In this document: positions 1 through 10,090 of the stretch, piece after piece
How the letters are laid out: every line of letters starts with the position of its first letter
How positions within the stretch are numbered: position 1 is the first letter of the stretch
NCBI RefSeq assembly: GCF_000611675.1
Contig: NZ_JATV01000015.1
Location: 1-64,000, forward strand
Source: Flavobacterium succinicans LMG 10402
GTDB taxonomy: Bacteria; Bacteroidota; Bacteroidia; Flavobacteriales; Flavobacteriaceae
Reading direction: 5' to 3'
Length of the DNA stretch: 64,000 nt
Program-made: the position numbers and the translations under genes
The notes under the pieces: model-generated
The model's database searches: none
What the model saw: only the letters and a program-made list of their open reading frames with translations
What the model was told of the DNA's origin: nothing

Positions 1-3000
1 CAAAGCTGCTGGGCTTACTGTAATTGTTCTTGTTTTTGAGATTGTCCTTCCTAGTTGGTCAGTGAAAGTCCAACTTTCAGTAACAGGTCCACCACAAGTT
101 GATGGGATCGCACTTAGAGTTGAAGTTACAGAGCCACTAATGGGGCATGTTGTTGAATTATTACTATAACTAAGAGTGCTTGTTGTTAGTGCTCCACAAG
201 CTACAGTAATATCTGATGTAGTAGCAAATTGTGTCCCTGGCGCAGCAAGAATTGTCAAAGTTACTGCAGTTCGATTTGAACTTGAACAAGTTCCGTTAGA
301 CGTTTGACCATATAAAGTGCGTGTCGCAGCAGTTGTACTTACTAAAGTCGGTGGATTTACCACATTTCCACCTATAGCTGCATCGTACCAAACGATACTA
401 GATCCCGAAGGAACGGTGGCAGTAGCCGTCAAAGTCTGTGATGAACCCGTCTCGCATACTGTTACATTCATTGGTGCGGTTGGCGCAGCAGGTAAAGAAT
501 TAATTGAAACAACACCACTTCCTGTCATTGAAGTATTACATCCTGTAGTGGCATTTGTCGCTACAACAGTGTAAATACCTACTGCAGTTTTGTTGCCAAA
601 ACTAATCGCACTGCCTGTTCCTGCAACTGCTGCTCCGTCATTTACTCCTCCTATTTGTAATTGGTAATTGATACCTGATTGAGAATTCGCAAGTCCTACT
701 GCAACACCTCCGCCTCCTGAACAATAAGCACCGCCACCTGTTACAGAGTATATAGATGGTAATGGATTTACAGTTATTGTCCCTCCTAAACTTATTGCTG
801 TACATGGTGCTGTTTGACCAATTGTATTAACACTATAGGTCCCGGTTGCTGATGGTATACCAGTTATAGTAACTGTTTTTGCTGCTGCATTTTTTGTCGC
901 AGTCAATCCCGTTGGCAAACTAGCCACAGTAACATCTGTAGCACTTCCACCCCATGTGTAAACAGTACTGCTAATTGCTGTTCCTGTACATACTGTTTGA
1001 CTTTGGTTACCATTTGATAAAACAAGAGTTGGCGCTAAAATAAAACTAACATCATCTACATTAGTTGCCGCACCACTAAAGTTAAATCCTAATACGTTTC
1101 CAGATCCTCCAGTTTGATACGAGGTATTCGCTGAATTAAAAGCATTAACTAAAGGAGTAATCCTTCTAGTAGGCCCGCTAGCTGTTCTGGTGGGATCTAA
1201 ATACAATGCTTGAGCATCGACACTATAGGTACCATTACTAATTGCTCCAACTATTCTTCCTGTTATGGTGATGGTAACATAACCATCTTTTGGTATGTTA
1301 TACCCTCCCACAATAGGATTGTTTGCTGTACCTGTATTGATTAATGCTCCGGCAGGACCAGCTGCTCCCAAACTATAAATGGAAGTAGCTGTATCATATT
1401 CAATACCAACTGGAAATTTAAAATCCAATTGAACATTTCCAGCATTACCACTACCTGTATTTTTTATTTCAACTGCGTAGGAAAATGTTCCATTTACCTG
1501 ATTACAAACTGTTGAAAATAAAGATGTAACTTTTGTTTCTAAGTTTGGTAGACATAAATTATTTAAATTCAAATTTGGTGGAAGATCTGTTGCTGCTACA
1601 TAGTAAGACAAATAACCATCTTCCCCATCAATTGCTCCATGAGTGATTCCTGCACCTGCATTTGTTCTACCTGATACTCCTTTAGAGACATTAGCGCTAA
1701 TTGTTACTGCTCCAACTAAGTTGTGCCTAACAATTCCACCACCACCACCACCACCTGGACCATGAGAATTATTGTTATCATTTTCTGTGTTACCACCATT
1801 TCCTCCCCTTGCTTGAATAATTATAGTAGCTGTACTACTGTTAGAAATATTTAAAAATACGGATCCCCCAGCTCCACCGCCACCTGCTCCATCAGGAGCA
1901 TTAGCATAAGTCCCTGGTGCACCATTACCTCCATTTGCAAATATAGAACCATTGCCTTGTATTGTACCCGCATTGATGATTACAATAGCACCCCCAACAC
2001 CTCCCTTTACTCCAGAAGTAGCATTGTTTGCATCGCCAGCACCTCCACCACCACCCATGATCAATCTATTCATATCTGGTGTTGCTGTTAGAAACGATTT
2101 AAAACCAGGGCGACCACCTCCTGTAAGCGGATTGATATCACCTCCATTACCTTGCCAGCCTCTTCCACCTAAACCGCCATTTCCACCATTACCACCACCA
2201 CCACCACCTGCGTTGTGATCATTTCCTCCTCCTCCAGCATTAGCTGGAGCACCACGCCCAGCTGAGCCATTTGGCATTCCTTCTATTATATTATCTACTT
2301 GATTAAAACCATCCCACATAAATCTGGGCGTTCCCGCGATACCTTCTCCTTTTCCAGAAATTACTGTATTTGAAGAAAGTCCTACATAAGCACTTCCATT
2401 ATTTGAACCAGATCCAGCTTGAGGGCTATACCCTCCTCTAAATCCTCTAGCATTTCCATCAATTGTAAAACCATTAAAATTAAAAGTACCTGAAACATTA
2501 AAGGCAATAACACCACCACATACCCCATTAAATGGAGGAGTTGTCACATTAGCAGTCAATGTTAAATTAGAATATTGAGGAACCCTAACAATTTGAAATG
2601 TCTTTTTACCAGAAGTTGTAGTTGCTGCAGCATTTACATAAGAATTCAACAGTCCATTTCCTGCTCCAGTCCCAACAAAAGTTAAGTTCCCCCCTGTTAA
2701 TGGAACATTATTGGAAGCCACTACGTACTCATAAAGTCCTGTATTACCGATGCTTGTAAAACCAGTACCTCCCAACAAGTCGGGTCCTGAGTTAAGTTCT
2801 CCAGAACCATATCTATTATTATCTGTTGCATTTATCGAAGCATCTTGCATTTGAATAATCAACAACAAATCACCTGAATTAATTTGCAAAGTTCCAAAAC
2901 TATTCCCATAAGAATCAGTTGGTGGAACTGCACCAAGGTTAACACTATTTTGACCAGCCGCCAAGGAGATGTTGGTCGCAATTGGGAAATAAGTATTAAT

Positions 3001-3165
3001 AGAACTTGAAATTAGTATAGGACCATCTGCACCAGGTGTTCCGCAAACTTGGGAAAACAAAAATGGACTAACAAAAATTGCAAAAAATAAAAAAACAATT
3101 TTCTTGGAAAACAAATTATAATAATATGATGTTGAAAGCAAATTCGGAGTAAAGTTTTTAATCAT
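1..3165 (-). CDS. Large secreted glycine-rich, Ig-like-repeat surface protein (C-terminus beyond left edge)
   Basis: An open minus-strand frame runs without a stop from ATG 3165 to the left edge, giving about 1,055 residues of N-terminal part. It begins with a basic stretch and a hydrophobic signal segment (KIVFLFFAIFVSPFLFSQ), consistent with Sec export. Residues about 300-480 are very glycine-rich, with several runs of five or six Gly. Residues about 535-660 resemble DUF11-type conserved-repeat domains (NTGSGNAGNVQLDFKFP). After these come Ig/PKD-like beta modules rich in Ser, Thr, Val and paired Cys, such as those in SprB-type Bacteroidota surface proteins. By inference it is an outer-surface adhesin or gliding-type T9SS substrate, but the expected C-terminal sorting domain is not in the window. 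The exact function is unknown. Confidence 0.85.
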   Translation of the reverse strand, partial: MIKNFTPNLLSTSYYYNLFSKKIVFLFFAIFVSPFLFSQVCGTPGADGPILISSSINTYFPIATNISLAAGQNSVNLGAVPPTDSYGNSFGTLQINSGDLLLIIQMQDASINATDNNRYGSGELNSGPDLLGGTGFTSIGNTGLYEYVVASNNVPLTGGNLTFVGTGAGNGLLNSYVNAAATTTSGKKTFQIVRVPQYSNLTLTANVTTPPFNGVCGGVIAFNVSGTFNFNGFTIDGNARGFRGGYSPQAGSGSNNGSAYVGLSSNTVISGKGEGIAGTPRFMWDGFNQVDNIIEGMPNGSAGRGAPANAGGGGNDHNAGGGGGGNGGNGGLGGRGWQGNGGDINPLTGGGRPGFKSFLTATPDMNRLIMGGGGGAGDANNATSGVKGGVGGAIVIINAGTIQGNGSIFANGGNGAPGTYANAPDGAGGGGAGGSVFLNISNSSTATIIIQARGGNGGNTENDNNNSHGPGGGGGGGIVRHNLVGAVTISANVSKGVSGRTNAGAGITHGAIDGEDGYLSYYVAATDLPPNLNLNNLCLPNLETKVTSLFSTVCNQVNGTFSYAVEIKNTGSGNAGNVQLDFKFPVGIEYDTATSIYSLGAAGPAGALINTGTANNPIVGGYNIPKDGYVTITITGRIVGAISNGTYSVDAQALYLDPTRTASGPTRRITPLVNAFNSANTSYQTGGSGNVLGFNFSGAATNVDDVSFILAPTLVLSNGNQSQTVCTGTAISSTVYTWGGSATDVTVASLPTGLTATKNAAAKTVTITGIPSATGTYSVNTIGQTAPCTAISLGGTITVNPLPSIYSVTGGGAYCSGGGGVAVGLANSQSGINYQLQIGGVNDGAAVAGTGSAISFGNKTAVGIYTVVATNATTGCNTSMTGSGVVSINSLPAAPTAPMNVTVCETGSSQTLTATATVPSGSSIVWYDAAIGGNVVNPPTLVSTTAATRTLYGQTSNGTCSSSNRTAVTLTILAAPGTQFATTSDITVACGALTTSTLSYSNNSTTCPISGSVTSTLSAIPSTCGGPVTESWTFTDQLGRTISKTRTITVSPAAL

Positions 3166-3978
3166 AAATAAATAATAATTCAAATTTGTTAATAAGCCAT
3201 TTTTACGATTAATACTCGCTGACGCAGTTAGAAAAAAATTGGATACGAAAAAGTGTAAGGACTTTATTCCAATTATGAATTTATACGTAGAATTAATACT
3301 ACAAATAATAACTTTAATAATTGGCAAAATTAATAGTATTTCAATCATAACATAATAATTACTAGTTAATTAAACAAAAAATCGATTAAAAGCACAATTA
3401 TATCGATGAAATGCATTTTTATCTTATAACTCTTCAATAATTAGTAATGATAAAGAGCAAAAAAAATCGATAAAAAGAACATCTTATCTTATAATAACAT
3501 TTATTTTCCTGTTAATACGAGTAATGATTTTTCCTAAAAACAATAGATTTTAGGTATATATACTTGTTTTACAATATGTGTAACTTAATCGTTCCTAAGT
3601 ATTTGCAAAAAATGAACCTATAACAAGAAAAGTAGAGGGAGGGAGTAATAACTTCTATGAGCTACCAATGCAAAAAATTTCAAAAAAAACATCAATGACG
3701 CTGAAATCCTTTTAAAATGGGAGATAACAATAGTAAGTTTTGAAAAAAAATATTTCTGATAAAACTTTAAAAAAAATAAAAAAATTTTGTTCAAAAGAAC
3801 GAGAACTACTTTTTTGTTCAATTAATGGAAGAGAGTCCAAAAAATGGAAAGAATTGCCCGAAAAATTCAAAAATATAATATTGATGAATTTTTAAATAAA
3901 AAAAACACCAAAGGCCTTTGTATATAACAGAAGACCTTTGGTGATAGTAGAATGAAAATGAAGTTGTACCTAGATTAA
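3166..3978. other. Long A+T-rich intergenic region
   Basis: These 813 bases lie between the surface-protein gene and the end of the ABC-F gene, both on the minus strand. I find no convincing gene. The only reading frame of note is 67 codons on the minus strand (3618-3821); it is dominated by Phe, Leu and Lys as expected from A+T-rich sequence and matches no family I know. The stretch should hold the promoter of the surface-protein gene, but I see no exact TAnnTTTG near 3165. A terminator for the ABC-F gene lies at its right end. Confidence 0.6.
3893..3943 (-). terminator. Intrinsic terminator of the ABC-F gene
   Basis: The 9-bp perfect stem CACCAAAGG (3906-3914) / CCTTTGGTG (3935-3943) is followed, in minus-strand reading, by an uninterrupted T run. 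It starts 36 bases beyond the ABC-F stop codon. Confidence 0.85.
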
Positions 3979-5892
3979 TTATAAATTATCGATTTCTTCT
4001 TGAACAATTTCCCAATCTGTAAGTAATTGATCTAATTCTTCTTTCTTTTTATTATAGGCAATAAAAAACTTGGCATCCTCAATATGCTTGTCGTAATTAG
4101 AAGCTAACATTTTATCATCATGTTGAATATCAATTTCCAATTGCTTAATTTGACTTTCAATTTTGCTCAATCTATTGTGCAATGCCTTATTCTTTTTTTG
4201 ATCCTCGTAAGACGATTTCGACTTGGCATTGTCCTTTGGTAACGTCTGCTTTTCAATATCTTTTTTCTCAACTTCACGCATGTTTTCAAGATTGCGTTGC
4301 TCCAAGAAAAAATTTATATCACCTAAATATTGTTTAATTTTTTGATCTTTAAACTCATAGACAATATTTGACATTCCTTGCAAAAAATCACGGTCATGAG
4401 ACACTAACAATAAAGTTCCTCCAAATTTTTGCAATGCGGCTTTCAAAACGTTCTTAGACTTTATGTCAAGGTGATTGGTAGGCTCATCCATCAATAAAAC
4501 ATTAATGGGCTGCAACAAGAGCTTGCATAACGCCAAACGATTTCTTTCACCTCCAGAAAGCACTTTTACTTTCTTCTCTACATCATCACCTCGAAACAAA
4601 AAAGCACCCAACATGTCCCTAACTTTCATTCTGTTTGTATCGGTTGCCGCATCTTCCATAGTTTGCAATAAGGTAATCTCTCCATCCAAATATTCCGCTT
4701 GATTTTGAGCAAAATACCCTACTTGAACGTTGTGTCCCAGCTTGATTTCACCAGAATACTCAAACTCGTTAACAATGGCTTTTATTAATGTGGACTTTCC
4801 TTGCCCATTTTGTCCCACAAAAGCTATCTTACTTCCTCGTTCTACTAGCAAATCTATTGCAGACAAAATGGTTTTATCACCATATTTTTTGGTCACATTA
4901 TCTAACTCTAAAACCACTTTCCCAGGTTCTTTGGAAACAGGAAAGGTGATACTCATTACCGAGTTATCATCTTCATCTACCTCAATACGCTCCACTTTAT
5001 CCAATTTTTTAATAAGTGATTGCGCCATCGATGCTTTGGAAGCTTTGGCACGGAATTTTTCAATCAATTTTTCGGTCTCTTCGATTTTCTTGGCTTGATT
5101 TTTTTGGGTCGCCAATTGCTTTTCGCGGATCTCATGTCGCAATTCAAGGTATTGAGAATAAGGCTTATTAAAATCATAGGCTTTACCCAAAGAAATTTCA
5201 ATAGTCCTATTGGTTACATTATCCAAGAACATTTTATCGTGCGAAACAATGACAACAACGCCAGGAAAGTTACGCAAAAAACCTTCTAACCAAATGATAC
5301 TTTCAATATCCAAGTGGTTAGTAGGCTCATCTAATAGTAGAATATCATTCGACTGTAATAATAATTTGGCCAACTCAATTCGCATTCTCCAACCTCCAGA
5401 AAAAGTATCGGTTTGATTATCGAATACCTCACGCTTGAAACCTAATCCTAATAAAATCTTTTCAGTATCACCAACATAATTATAGCCTCCAAGCAATTCA
5501 AAACGATGGGTATAATCAGAAAGATCTTCAATTATTTTACCGTATTCTTCACTCTCATAATCGGCACGAGTTACCAACTGATGATTGATCGCTTCAAGCT
5601 TTTTTTCGACAATTTTAATCTCTGTAAAGGCCTCATAGGCTTCTTCCAAAACAGTTCTTCCTGCCTCAAAATCGATATCCTGACGCAAAAAACCCATCCT
5701 AATTTCTTTCTCTTGAGCAATACTTCCAGAATCGGGAGCAAAATCTCGAGCTAAAATTTTCAGCATAGTTGATTTACCAGCACCATTCTTACCCACAAGT
5801 CCTACTCTATCACCAGCACCAAGCCGAAACGTTACTTCTTCAAACAAATAAGAACCCCCAAAAGAAACCGATAAATTATGTATATTGAGCAT
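3979..5892 (-). CDS. ABC-F family ATPase (translation-associated)
   Basis: This 637-aa soluble protein has two ABC ATPase domains and no membrane segments, the ABC-F arrangement of ribosome-binding translation factors and antibiotic-protection proteins. Domain 1 has Walker A GLVGKNGAGKST (near residue 35), signature FSGGW and Walker B LLLDEPTNHLD. Domain 2 has Walker A GQNGQGKST (near 360), signature LSGGERNR and Walker B LLMDEPTNHLD. A charged, helical ABC-F linker joins them, and a Lys/Glu-rich coiled coil forms the last 90 residues, as in Uup-type proteins. Such proteins bind the ribosomal E site. Whether this one is a housekeeping factor or a resistance factor cannot be told from sequence; the former is likelier in this chromosomal setting. 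Confidence 0.93.
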   Translation of the reverse strand: MLNIHNLSVSFGGSYLFEEVTFRLGAGDRVGLVGKNGAGKSTMLKILARDFAPDSGSIAQEKEIRMGFLRQDIDFEAGRTVLEEAYEAFTEIKIVEKKLEAINHQLVTRADYESEEYGKIIEDLSDYTHRFELLGGYNYVGDTEKILLGLGFKREVFDNQTDTFSGGWRMRIELAKLLLQSNDILLLDEPTNHLDIESIIWLEGFLRNFPGVVVIVSHDKMFLDNVTNRTIEISLGKAYDFNKPYSQYLELRHEIREKQLATQKNQAKKIEETEKLIEKFRAKASKASMAQSLIKKLDKVERIEVDEDDNSVMSITFPVSKEPGKVVLELDNVTKKYGDKTILSAIDLLVERGSKIAFVGQNGQGKSTLIKAIVNEFEYSGEIKLGHNVQVGYFAQNQAEYLDGEITLLQTMEDAATDTNRMKVRDMLGAFLFRGDDVEKKVKVLSGGERNRLALCKLLLQPINVLLMDEPTNHLDIKSKNVLKAALQKFGGTLLLVSHDRDFLQGMSNIVYEFKDQKIKQYLGDINFFLEQRNLENMREVEKKDIEKQTLPKDNAKSKSSYEDQKKNKALHNRLSKIESQIKQLEIDIQHDDKMLASNYDKHIEDAKFFIAYNKKKEELDQLLTDWEIVQEEIDNL

Positions 5893-5932
5893 AGAATGTG
5901 ACTAAAGTTACCAAGGAAGCAATCTAAAATTG

Positions 5933-5940
5933 TACCTTTG
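5933..5940 (+). promoter_or_regulatory. Bacteroidota -7 promoter element of the DUF983 gene
   Basis: TACCTTTG matches the TAnnTTTG -7 consensus and ends only 10 bases before ATG 5951, so the leader must be extremely short. A second in-frame ATG at 5957 would give a slightly longer leader. Confidence 0.6.
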
Positions 5941-5950
5941 ATTAAAATTT

Positions 5951-6337
5951 ATGCAAATGTTAAAAAAAGGATCCAAACTAAATAGTATTTTAACAGGAAC
6001 TTGTCCGAAATGCCAAAAAGAAAGCATGTATCAAGACAAGAATCCCTTTACTATCAATAAAGTACTTACAATGAACGAGACCTGCAGCCATTGTGGGTTA
6101 AAGTATCAAATTGAACCTTCTTTTTTTTATGGAGCGATGTATGTTAGTTATGGTTTAAATGTTGCCCTTGGTATCGCTACATTTATTGTTTCGTATTTGT
6201 TATTACATATTAGTATTAAAAATTCTTTTTTTGCAATAATTGGTGTTTTAGTCTTATTATTTCCTTTGGTTCTGAGAACATCACGCAACATTTACATTAA
6301 TATATTTGTTGACTATGATCCTCAACAAGAAAAGTAA
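5951..6337 (+). CDS. DUF983 family zinc-ribbon membrane protein
   Basis: This 128-aa protein has an N-terminal zinc-ribbon-like pair of motifs (CPKC near residue 19 and CSHC near 46) followed by two hydrophobic helices (about 60-82 and 88-107). That is the layout of DUF983, a small membrane family of unknown function common in Bacteroidota and Alphaproteobacteria. The gene is divergent from the ABC-F gene and its stop lies one base from the end of the convergent FAD-oxidoreductase gene. ATG 5951 and ATG 5957 are both possible starts. Confidence 0.85.
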   Translation: MQMLKKGSKLNSILTGTCPKCQKESMYQDKNPFTINKVLTMNETCSHCGLKYQIEPSFFYGAMYVSYGLNVALGIATFIVSYLLLHISIKNSFFAIIGVLVLLFPLVLRTSRNIYINIFVDYDPQQEK

Positions 6338-6338
6338 T

Positions 6339-7391
6339 TTATCGCTTTATTTTTTTCAGAAAACGTGTCCAATTTATTTCGGTAGATAAAGGCTGATTCT
6401 CTTCAATACTTAAAAAAAGAGATTTGGCCATAGAAGGCGCGAGCATAACGCCACGTGTACCCAGTCCATTTAACACATGAATACAATTATATTGATCATG
6501 TGTACCTACTAGTGGTCTTCGATCTCGCACAGTAGGGCGAACTCCAGCAAAATGCTTTACAATTTGAAACTCACAGTTTATGATTTCTTTAATGCGATCC
6601 ACTAACTCATCTCTTCCTTGATCCGTTGGCAAATTAGTTTTATCACTCCAATTATAAGTAGCGCCTACTTTATACAAATCATTCCCAAGTGGTAAAATAA
6701 AAATACTGGTATTAACAATAACATCAACAGACAACATAGGCGCTTTAATGATAAACAATTCGCCTTTGGTCCCGTCTAATGGAAGAAAATTAAAAAAAGG
6801 ATTATGATGCAATCCGAAACCTTCTGCAAAAATGATATGTTTTGCTTGTATTCCATTGTATTCAACTCCATACTCTGTAAAAACTAAATTAGAATAGTGA
6901 AAATTTTCTTCAAAAAACAAATTCAACTCTTTAAGATAAGCTCGATAAAGATTCAACAAAAGTGCGGTGTCAACATAGCCAGTGTGTAAGACTTCACCAT
7001 AACCAAAAGGAGCATCAATTCCTTTAAAAGCATCATAATGTAGCGTAGTGGATAGAAAAGGAGCTAAATTATGTTTGTCCGAAGCAGTGAACCAGTTATT
7101 TTGCTCTTCTACAGAAAAAAATTTTCTATAAATAGGCATCTTATGGTCCACATTGACATTAATCTTGTTGGCTAAGCAAGAATAAAAATCATTCATTTCT
7201 TTCAACTGTTGGGCAGCATCCCAAACTTCACTAAAGCGTTTTAAGATGACGGGGTTGTACAAACCACCAGCAACATTAGACGAATTTTGTGAATTGTTAT
7301 CATAAACAACTACTTGTTTATGATTATTCAATGCTAAATCAGCAAAAGAAATACCTGCCAAACCAGCACCTACAATTATATAGTCAACCAT
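6339..7391 (-). CDS. FAD-dependent oxidoreductase (DAO family)
   Basis: This 350-aa protein opens with a Rossmann dinucleotide-binding motif, IIVGAGLAGISF (residues 5-16), and an acidic residue near the end of the second strand (VVVYDNN). It has the overall layout of the D-amino-acid oxidase/glycine oxidase fold, including a C-terminal GVRPTVRDRRPLVG stretch and the FAD-contacting LNGLGTRGVMLAP. It probably oxidises a secondary or amino-acid-type amine, but the substrate cannot be read from sequence. The gene follows gldN across an intrinsic terminator and is convergent with the DUF983 gene, so it is likely its own unit. Confidence 0.85.
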   Translation of the reverse strand: MVDYIIVGAGLAGISFADLALNNHKQVVVYDNNSQNSSNVAGGLYNPVILKRFSEVWDAAQQLKEMNDFYSCLANKINVNVDHKMPIYRKFFSVEEQNNWFTASDKHNLAPFLSTTLHYDAFKGIDAPFGYGEVLHTGYVDTALLLNLYRAYLKELNLFFEENFHYSNLVFTEYGVEYNGIQAKHIIFAEGFGLHHNPFFNFLPLDGTKGELFIIKAPMLSVDVIVNTSIFILPLGNDLYKVGATYNWSDKTNLPTDQGRDELVDRIKEIINCEFQIVKHFAGVRPTVRDRRPLVGTHDQYNCIHVLNGLGTRGVMLAPSMAKSLFLSIEENQPLSTEINWTRFLKKIKR

Positions 7392-7420
7392 ATTTAAAAG
7401 TTAAAAAATGAACAAAAACA

Positions 7421-7448
7421 AAAAAACTCTTACCATAACAGTAAGAGT
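7421..7448 (-). terminator. Terminator after gldN
   Basis: The stem ACTCTTAC (7426-7433) / GTAAGAGT (7441-7448) with a 7-base loop is followed on the minus strand by a T-rich tract. It closes the gldKLMN unit 22 bases after the gldN stop. Confidence 0.85.
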
Positions 7449-7470
7449 TTTAATTGTACTAATCTTAAAA

Positions 7471-8463
7471 TTAATAATTCCACATATCCTGTTCGAAATT
7501 GCGGATTTTCTCTTTAATTCTTTCAGATTCTAAAAGTTGATTTTGAGAATTATCTTTCATATATTCTTCGATAGCTCTATCTCCGTATACATTCTCTTCT
7601 TTGTACACTACACCATTGAAACGTCTAGAATTCAAAATTTGATCAAAAGAAATCGGCATAGTAGAATTTTTCTCATTAAAAGCTTTAGCCTCATGCAAAA
7701 CTTCTCTAGCGGCTGGAAAAAATATCCAGAACAATTCAATGTAATCTTTTTCCTCACTGTTCATGGTGAATACGTCTGGGGTAACTGGACAAATCCCAAG
7801 CAAACGATACTTCAACTCACTTTGACGCTTATCGAAATACCAAAATCCTTTAATTTTGTATTGCGCAACATCCTGAGCTGTTAAATCATTTTTAATGATG
7901 TACTCTAAAGGGATCGTCTTTGTAGGTCCAACAGTTTCATCAACATAAGAAACTTTCTTGTTTTTCCCAGTACCTGTAACCACTTTTTTCTTCACAACAC
8001 GTGATCTGTAAGCATCTGGATCTTGATTTATTAACTCACGACCAGCATCAGTGGTATCAACACGGGAAAGAGAAGCTTGAATATCCTTAAGCGACTTTTT
8101 GGTATTAAAATAACTATCCGTATACACTTCAGTTATTTTACCCATTTTCATAGCCTTGGTTAACACATCATACATTGAACGTCTATCTTGACCAATGTTA
8201 GCTGTGTCGATAGGGAAATATAAAGGGAAATTGATTTTTTCACTTAAGTCAATGATCTCCCATGTGGTTTTACCCATTAAGATATCTCTGTCATGAACAT
8301 ACCCATATGCCAATGGCTTATCGTTATCCGAAATACGCTGTGCGGCTGTTTTAAGTCCAATTTCACTTGGAGTTTTAGCATTCAAAAGGTTGGATTGTGA
8401 AAACCCAGCTACACTACCGAATACTGAAACAATAGCTACAATAAAAAATCTTACATTCATCAT
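7471..8463 (-). CDS. gldN: Gliding motility / type IX secretion protein GldN
   Basis: This 330-aa secreted protein has a short signal peptide ending near GFSQ (residue 23). Position as the last gene after gldK, gldL and gldM, and the sequence itself (EYFIDxSEKINFPLYFP-like segment, the MTEVYTDSYF-like region), identify GldN (PorN in Porphyromonas). GldN binds GldK beneath the outer membrane and forms the periplasmic ring that encircles the T9SS translocon. Translation may start at either of two adjacent ATGs. A terminator follows at 7421-7448. Confidence 0.96.
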   Translation of the reverse strand: MMNVRFFIVAIVSVFGSVAGFSQSNLLNAKTPSEIGLKTAAQRISDNDKPLAYGYVHDRDILMGKTTWEIIDLSEKINFPLYFPIDTANIGQDRRSMYDVLTKAMKMGKITEVYTDSYFNTKKSLKDIQASLSRVDTTDAGRELINQDPDAYRSRVVKKKVVTGTGKNKKVSYVDETVGPTKTIPLEYIIKNDLTAQDVAQYKIKGFWYFDKRQSELKYRLLGICPVTPDVFTMNSEEKDYIELFWIFFPAAREVLHEAKAFNEKNSTMPISFDQILNSRRFNGVVYKEENVYGDRAIEEYMKDNSQNQLLESERIKEKIRNFEQDMWNY

Positions 8464-8501
8464 GGTGTCTTATAAAATATTAAGCAATTTATAGAATACA
8501 A

Positions 8502-10040
8502 TTATTGTATTTCAAAAATTACTGGAGCAGTTCTAGGTAACAAATAACTACCTGCTCCTACTAATTTAGTTTTAATTTCAGAAATAGTTACCTGATCTCC
8601 TCTTCCTGCTTTGGACAATGCAGAAACACATTGAGCATTTAAACGGTTTCCAGAAACCTGTACAGTAGGTTGACCTGCAATTTTAAAGTTAAAACCTACA
8701 ACATCTAAACCAACCTCGAAATCAAAATCAACCAATTTCGCACCGATTGTAGCTACTTGCAAGTTAGACTTAGGCCCTTTAACAACACCCATTTCGCCTC
8801 TAATTGTTCCAGATGGCCCAGGAATACCTTTAATTCTATATACTCTTTTATCAGAAGCTACTTTACCATCTGACATTTTCCCAGAAACATTAATTACAAC
8901 TTCAGAACCTGATCCTGGACTCATGTTGTATTTACCATTTCCTACTTTTGTCAAACCAGGAGCAGTAGCCACAACGTCTTTATCAGAAATACCAGCGAAT
9001 GAAATAGACATAGGATTCACAACACCACGGTATACAACATTCATTTTATCAGCAGATATTGTCGCAGAATTTGGTCTAGGAACCACAACATATTTACCTG
9101 CGAATTTTAAAGGAATTGTTTTGCCATCTTCTAAGAAAGAAAACTGACCGTTAATGTTTTGCTCTCCTACACCACCAGCAGTCAATGAAATAACAGCTTG
9201 ACCATTTTCTAAACGACCTGGACCTTGAAAAGAAGTTGGCTTGGTGTTTTCATCATAACGACCTAAAACCACCTTACCTTTAACATTTTCTCCTTGAAAA
9301 TAAGCATTTTTCTCTAATACAACAATTGCTTGGTAATTACTATAAGAAGCTGCTTCAACAGCTGCTTTTCCTAAGGCAGAGTTATACACATCAGCCTCTG
9401 CTTTTTTAACATCATTTTGCCAAGCAGAAAGCTTAGCTACAGAAGCTACCGCTGGAAAACCTTTAAAGTGATAATTAAGATATTTAATCTTGTTACCATC
9501 TTTATCCGTTACTTCACCAATATTAAATTTATCTTGTACTTCACCAATAATAGAAGCGAATTTTTTATCAGAACCTAAAGCTGCTTTCATATCAGCTTTA
9601 TAATTTTCAATTTTAGCAATAATTTCCTCTCCTTTTTTGGTATATCCTTCTCCAACAAACCAGTTGTCGATATTATCACCTTTATCCATATTTTCATAAG
9701 GCAATTTACCAGTTTCTGCATCAACTGTAAAACCTTTTAAAACATCAGATTTCAAAGTAGCTATGTAAGCATCAAATTCTTTAGTAATAACTTCTACTTT
9801 GTGTGCAGTAGCTGCAGCAGCAATAAAATTACCTTTTGCTTCGGCTGCTTTTGTATCCAAGGACATCAAAAGGGCTTGGTTATTTTGAGTAGAAGCAGCA
9901 TTTGCACTTTCAAATTTTTCATTCATCAATCCAAAAGCAGACAATACTTCTTTGGACATATTCATTGCTAACATCGCGATGAAAACCAGATACATCAGGT
10001 TAATCATCTTCTGTCTAGGGGTTAATTTTCCTCCTGCCAT
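8502..10040 (-). CDS. gldM: Gliding motility / type IX secretion motor protein GldM
   Basis: This 512-aa protein has a short cytoplasmic N-terminus, one membrane helix (about residues 12-34, LMYLVFIAMLAMNMS) and a long periplasmic part, as expected for GldM/PorM. Arg9, which in the known GldLM structures lies near the GldL channel glutamate, is present. GldM dimers sit inside the GldL pentamer in the inner membrane and span the periplasm to transmit torque to the GldKN ring. The gene lies 50 bases after gldL and 38 before gldN, in one operon. Confidence 0.97.
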   Translation of the reverse strand: MAGGKLTPRQKMINLMYLVFIAMLAMNMSKEVLSAFGLMNEKFESANAASTQNNQALLMSLDTKAAEAKGNFIAAAATAHKVEVITKEFDAYIATLKSDVLKGFTVDAETGKLPYENMDKGDNIDNWFVGEGYTKKGEEIIAKIENYKADMKAALGSDKKFASIIGEVQDKFNIGEVTDKDGNKIKYLNYHFKGFPAVASVAKLSAWQNDVKKAEADVYNSALGKAAVEAASYSNYQAIVVLEKNAYFQGENVKGKVVLGRYDENTKPTSFQGPGRLENGQAVISLTAGGVGEQNINGQFSFLEDGKTIPLKFAGKYVVVPRPNSATISADKMNVVYRGVVNPMSISFAGISDKDVVATAPGLTKVGNGKYNMSPGSGSEVVINVSGKMSDGKVASDKRVYRIKGIPGPSGTIRGEMGVVKGPKSNLQVATIGAKLVDFDFEVGLDVVGFNFKIAGQPTVQVSGNRLNAQCVSALSKAGRGDQVTISEIKTKLVGAGSYLLPRTAPVIFEIQ

Positions 10041-10090
10041 TTTTTCTTAAATAATTAGTTTAATAAATAATAATTTTAGTGTAAAACTAA

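Noticed and set aside
1730..2220. CCACCA-rich repeats on the plus strand
   Set aside because: They are codons for the Gly-rich block of the minus-strand surface protein, not an independent repeat array or CRISPR.
3618..3821. Minus-strand 67-codon frame in the gap before the ABC-F gene
   Set aside because: Its Phe/Leu/Lys-rich composition is what A+T-rich sequence gives by chance; no family resemblance or promoter.
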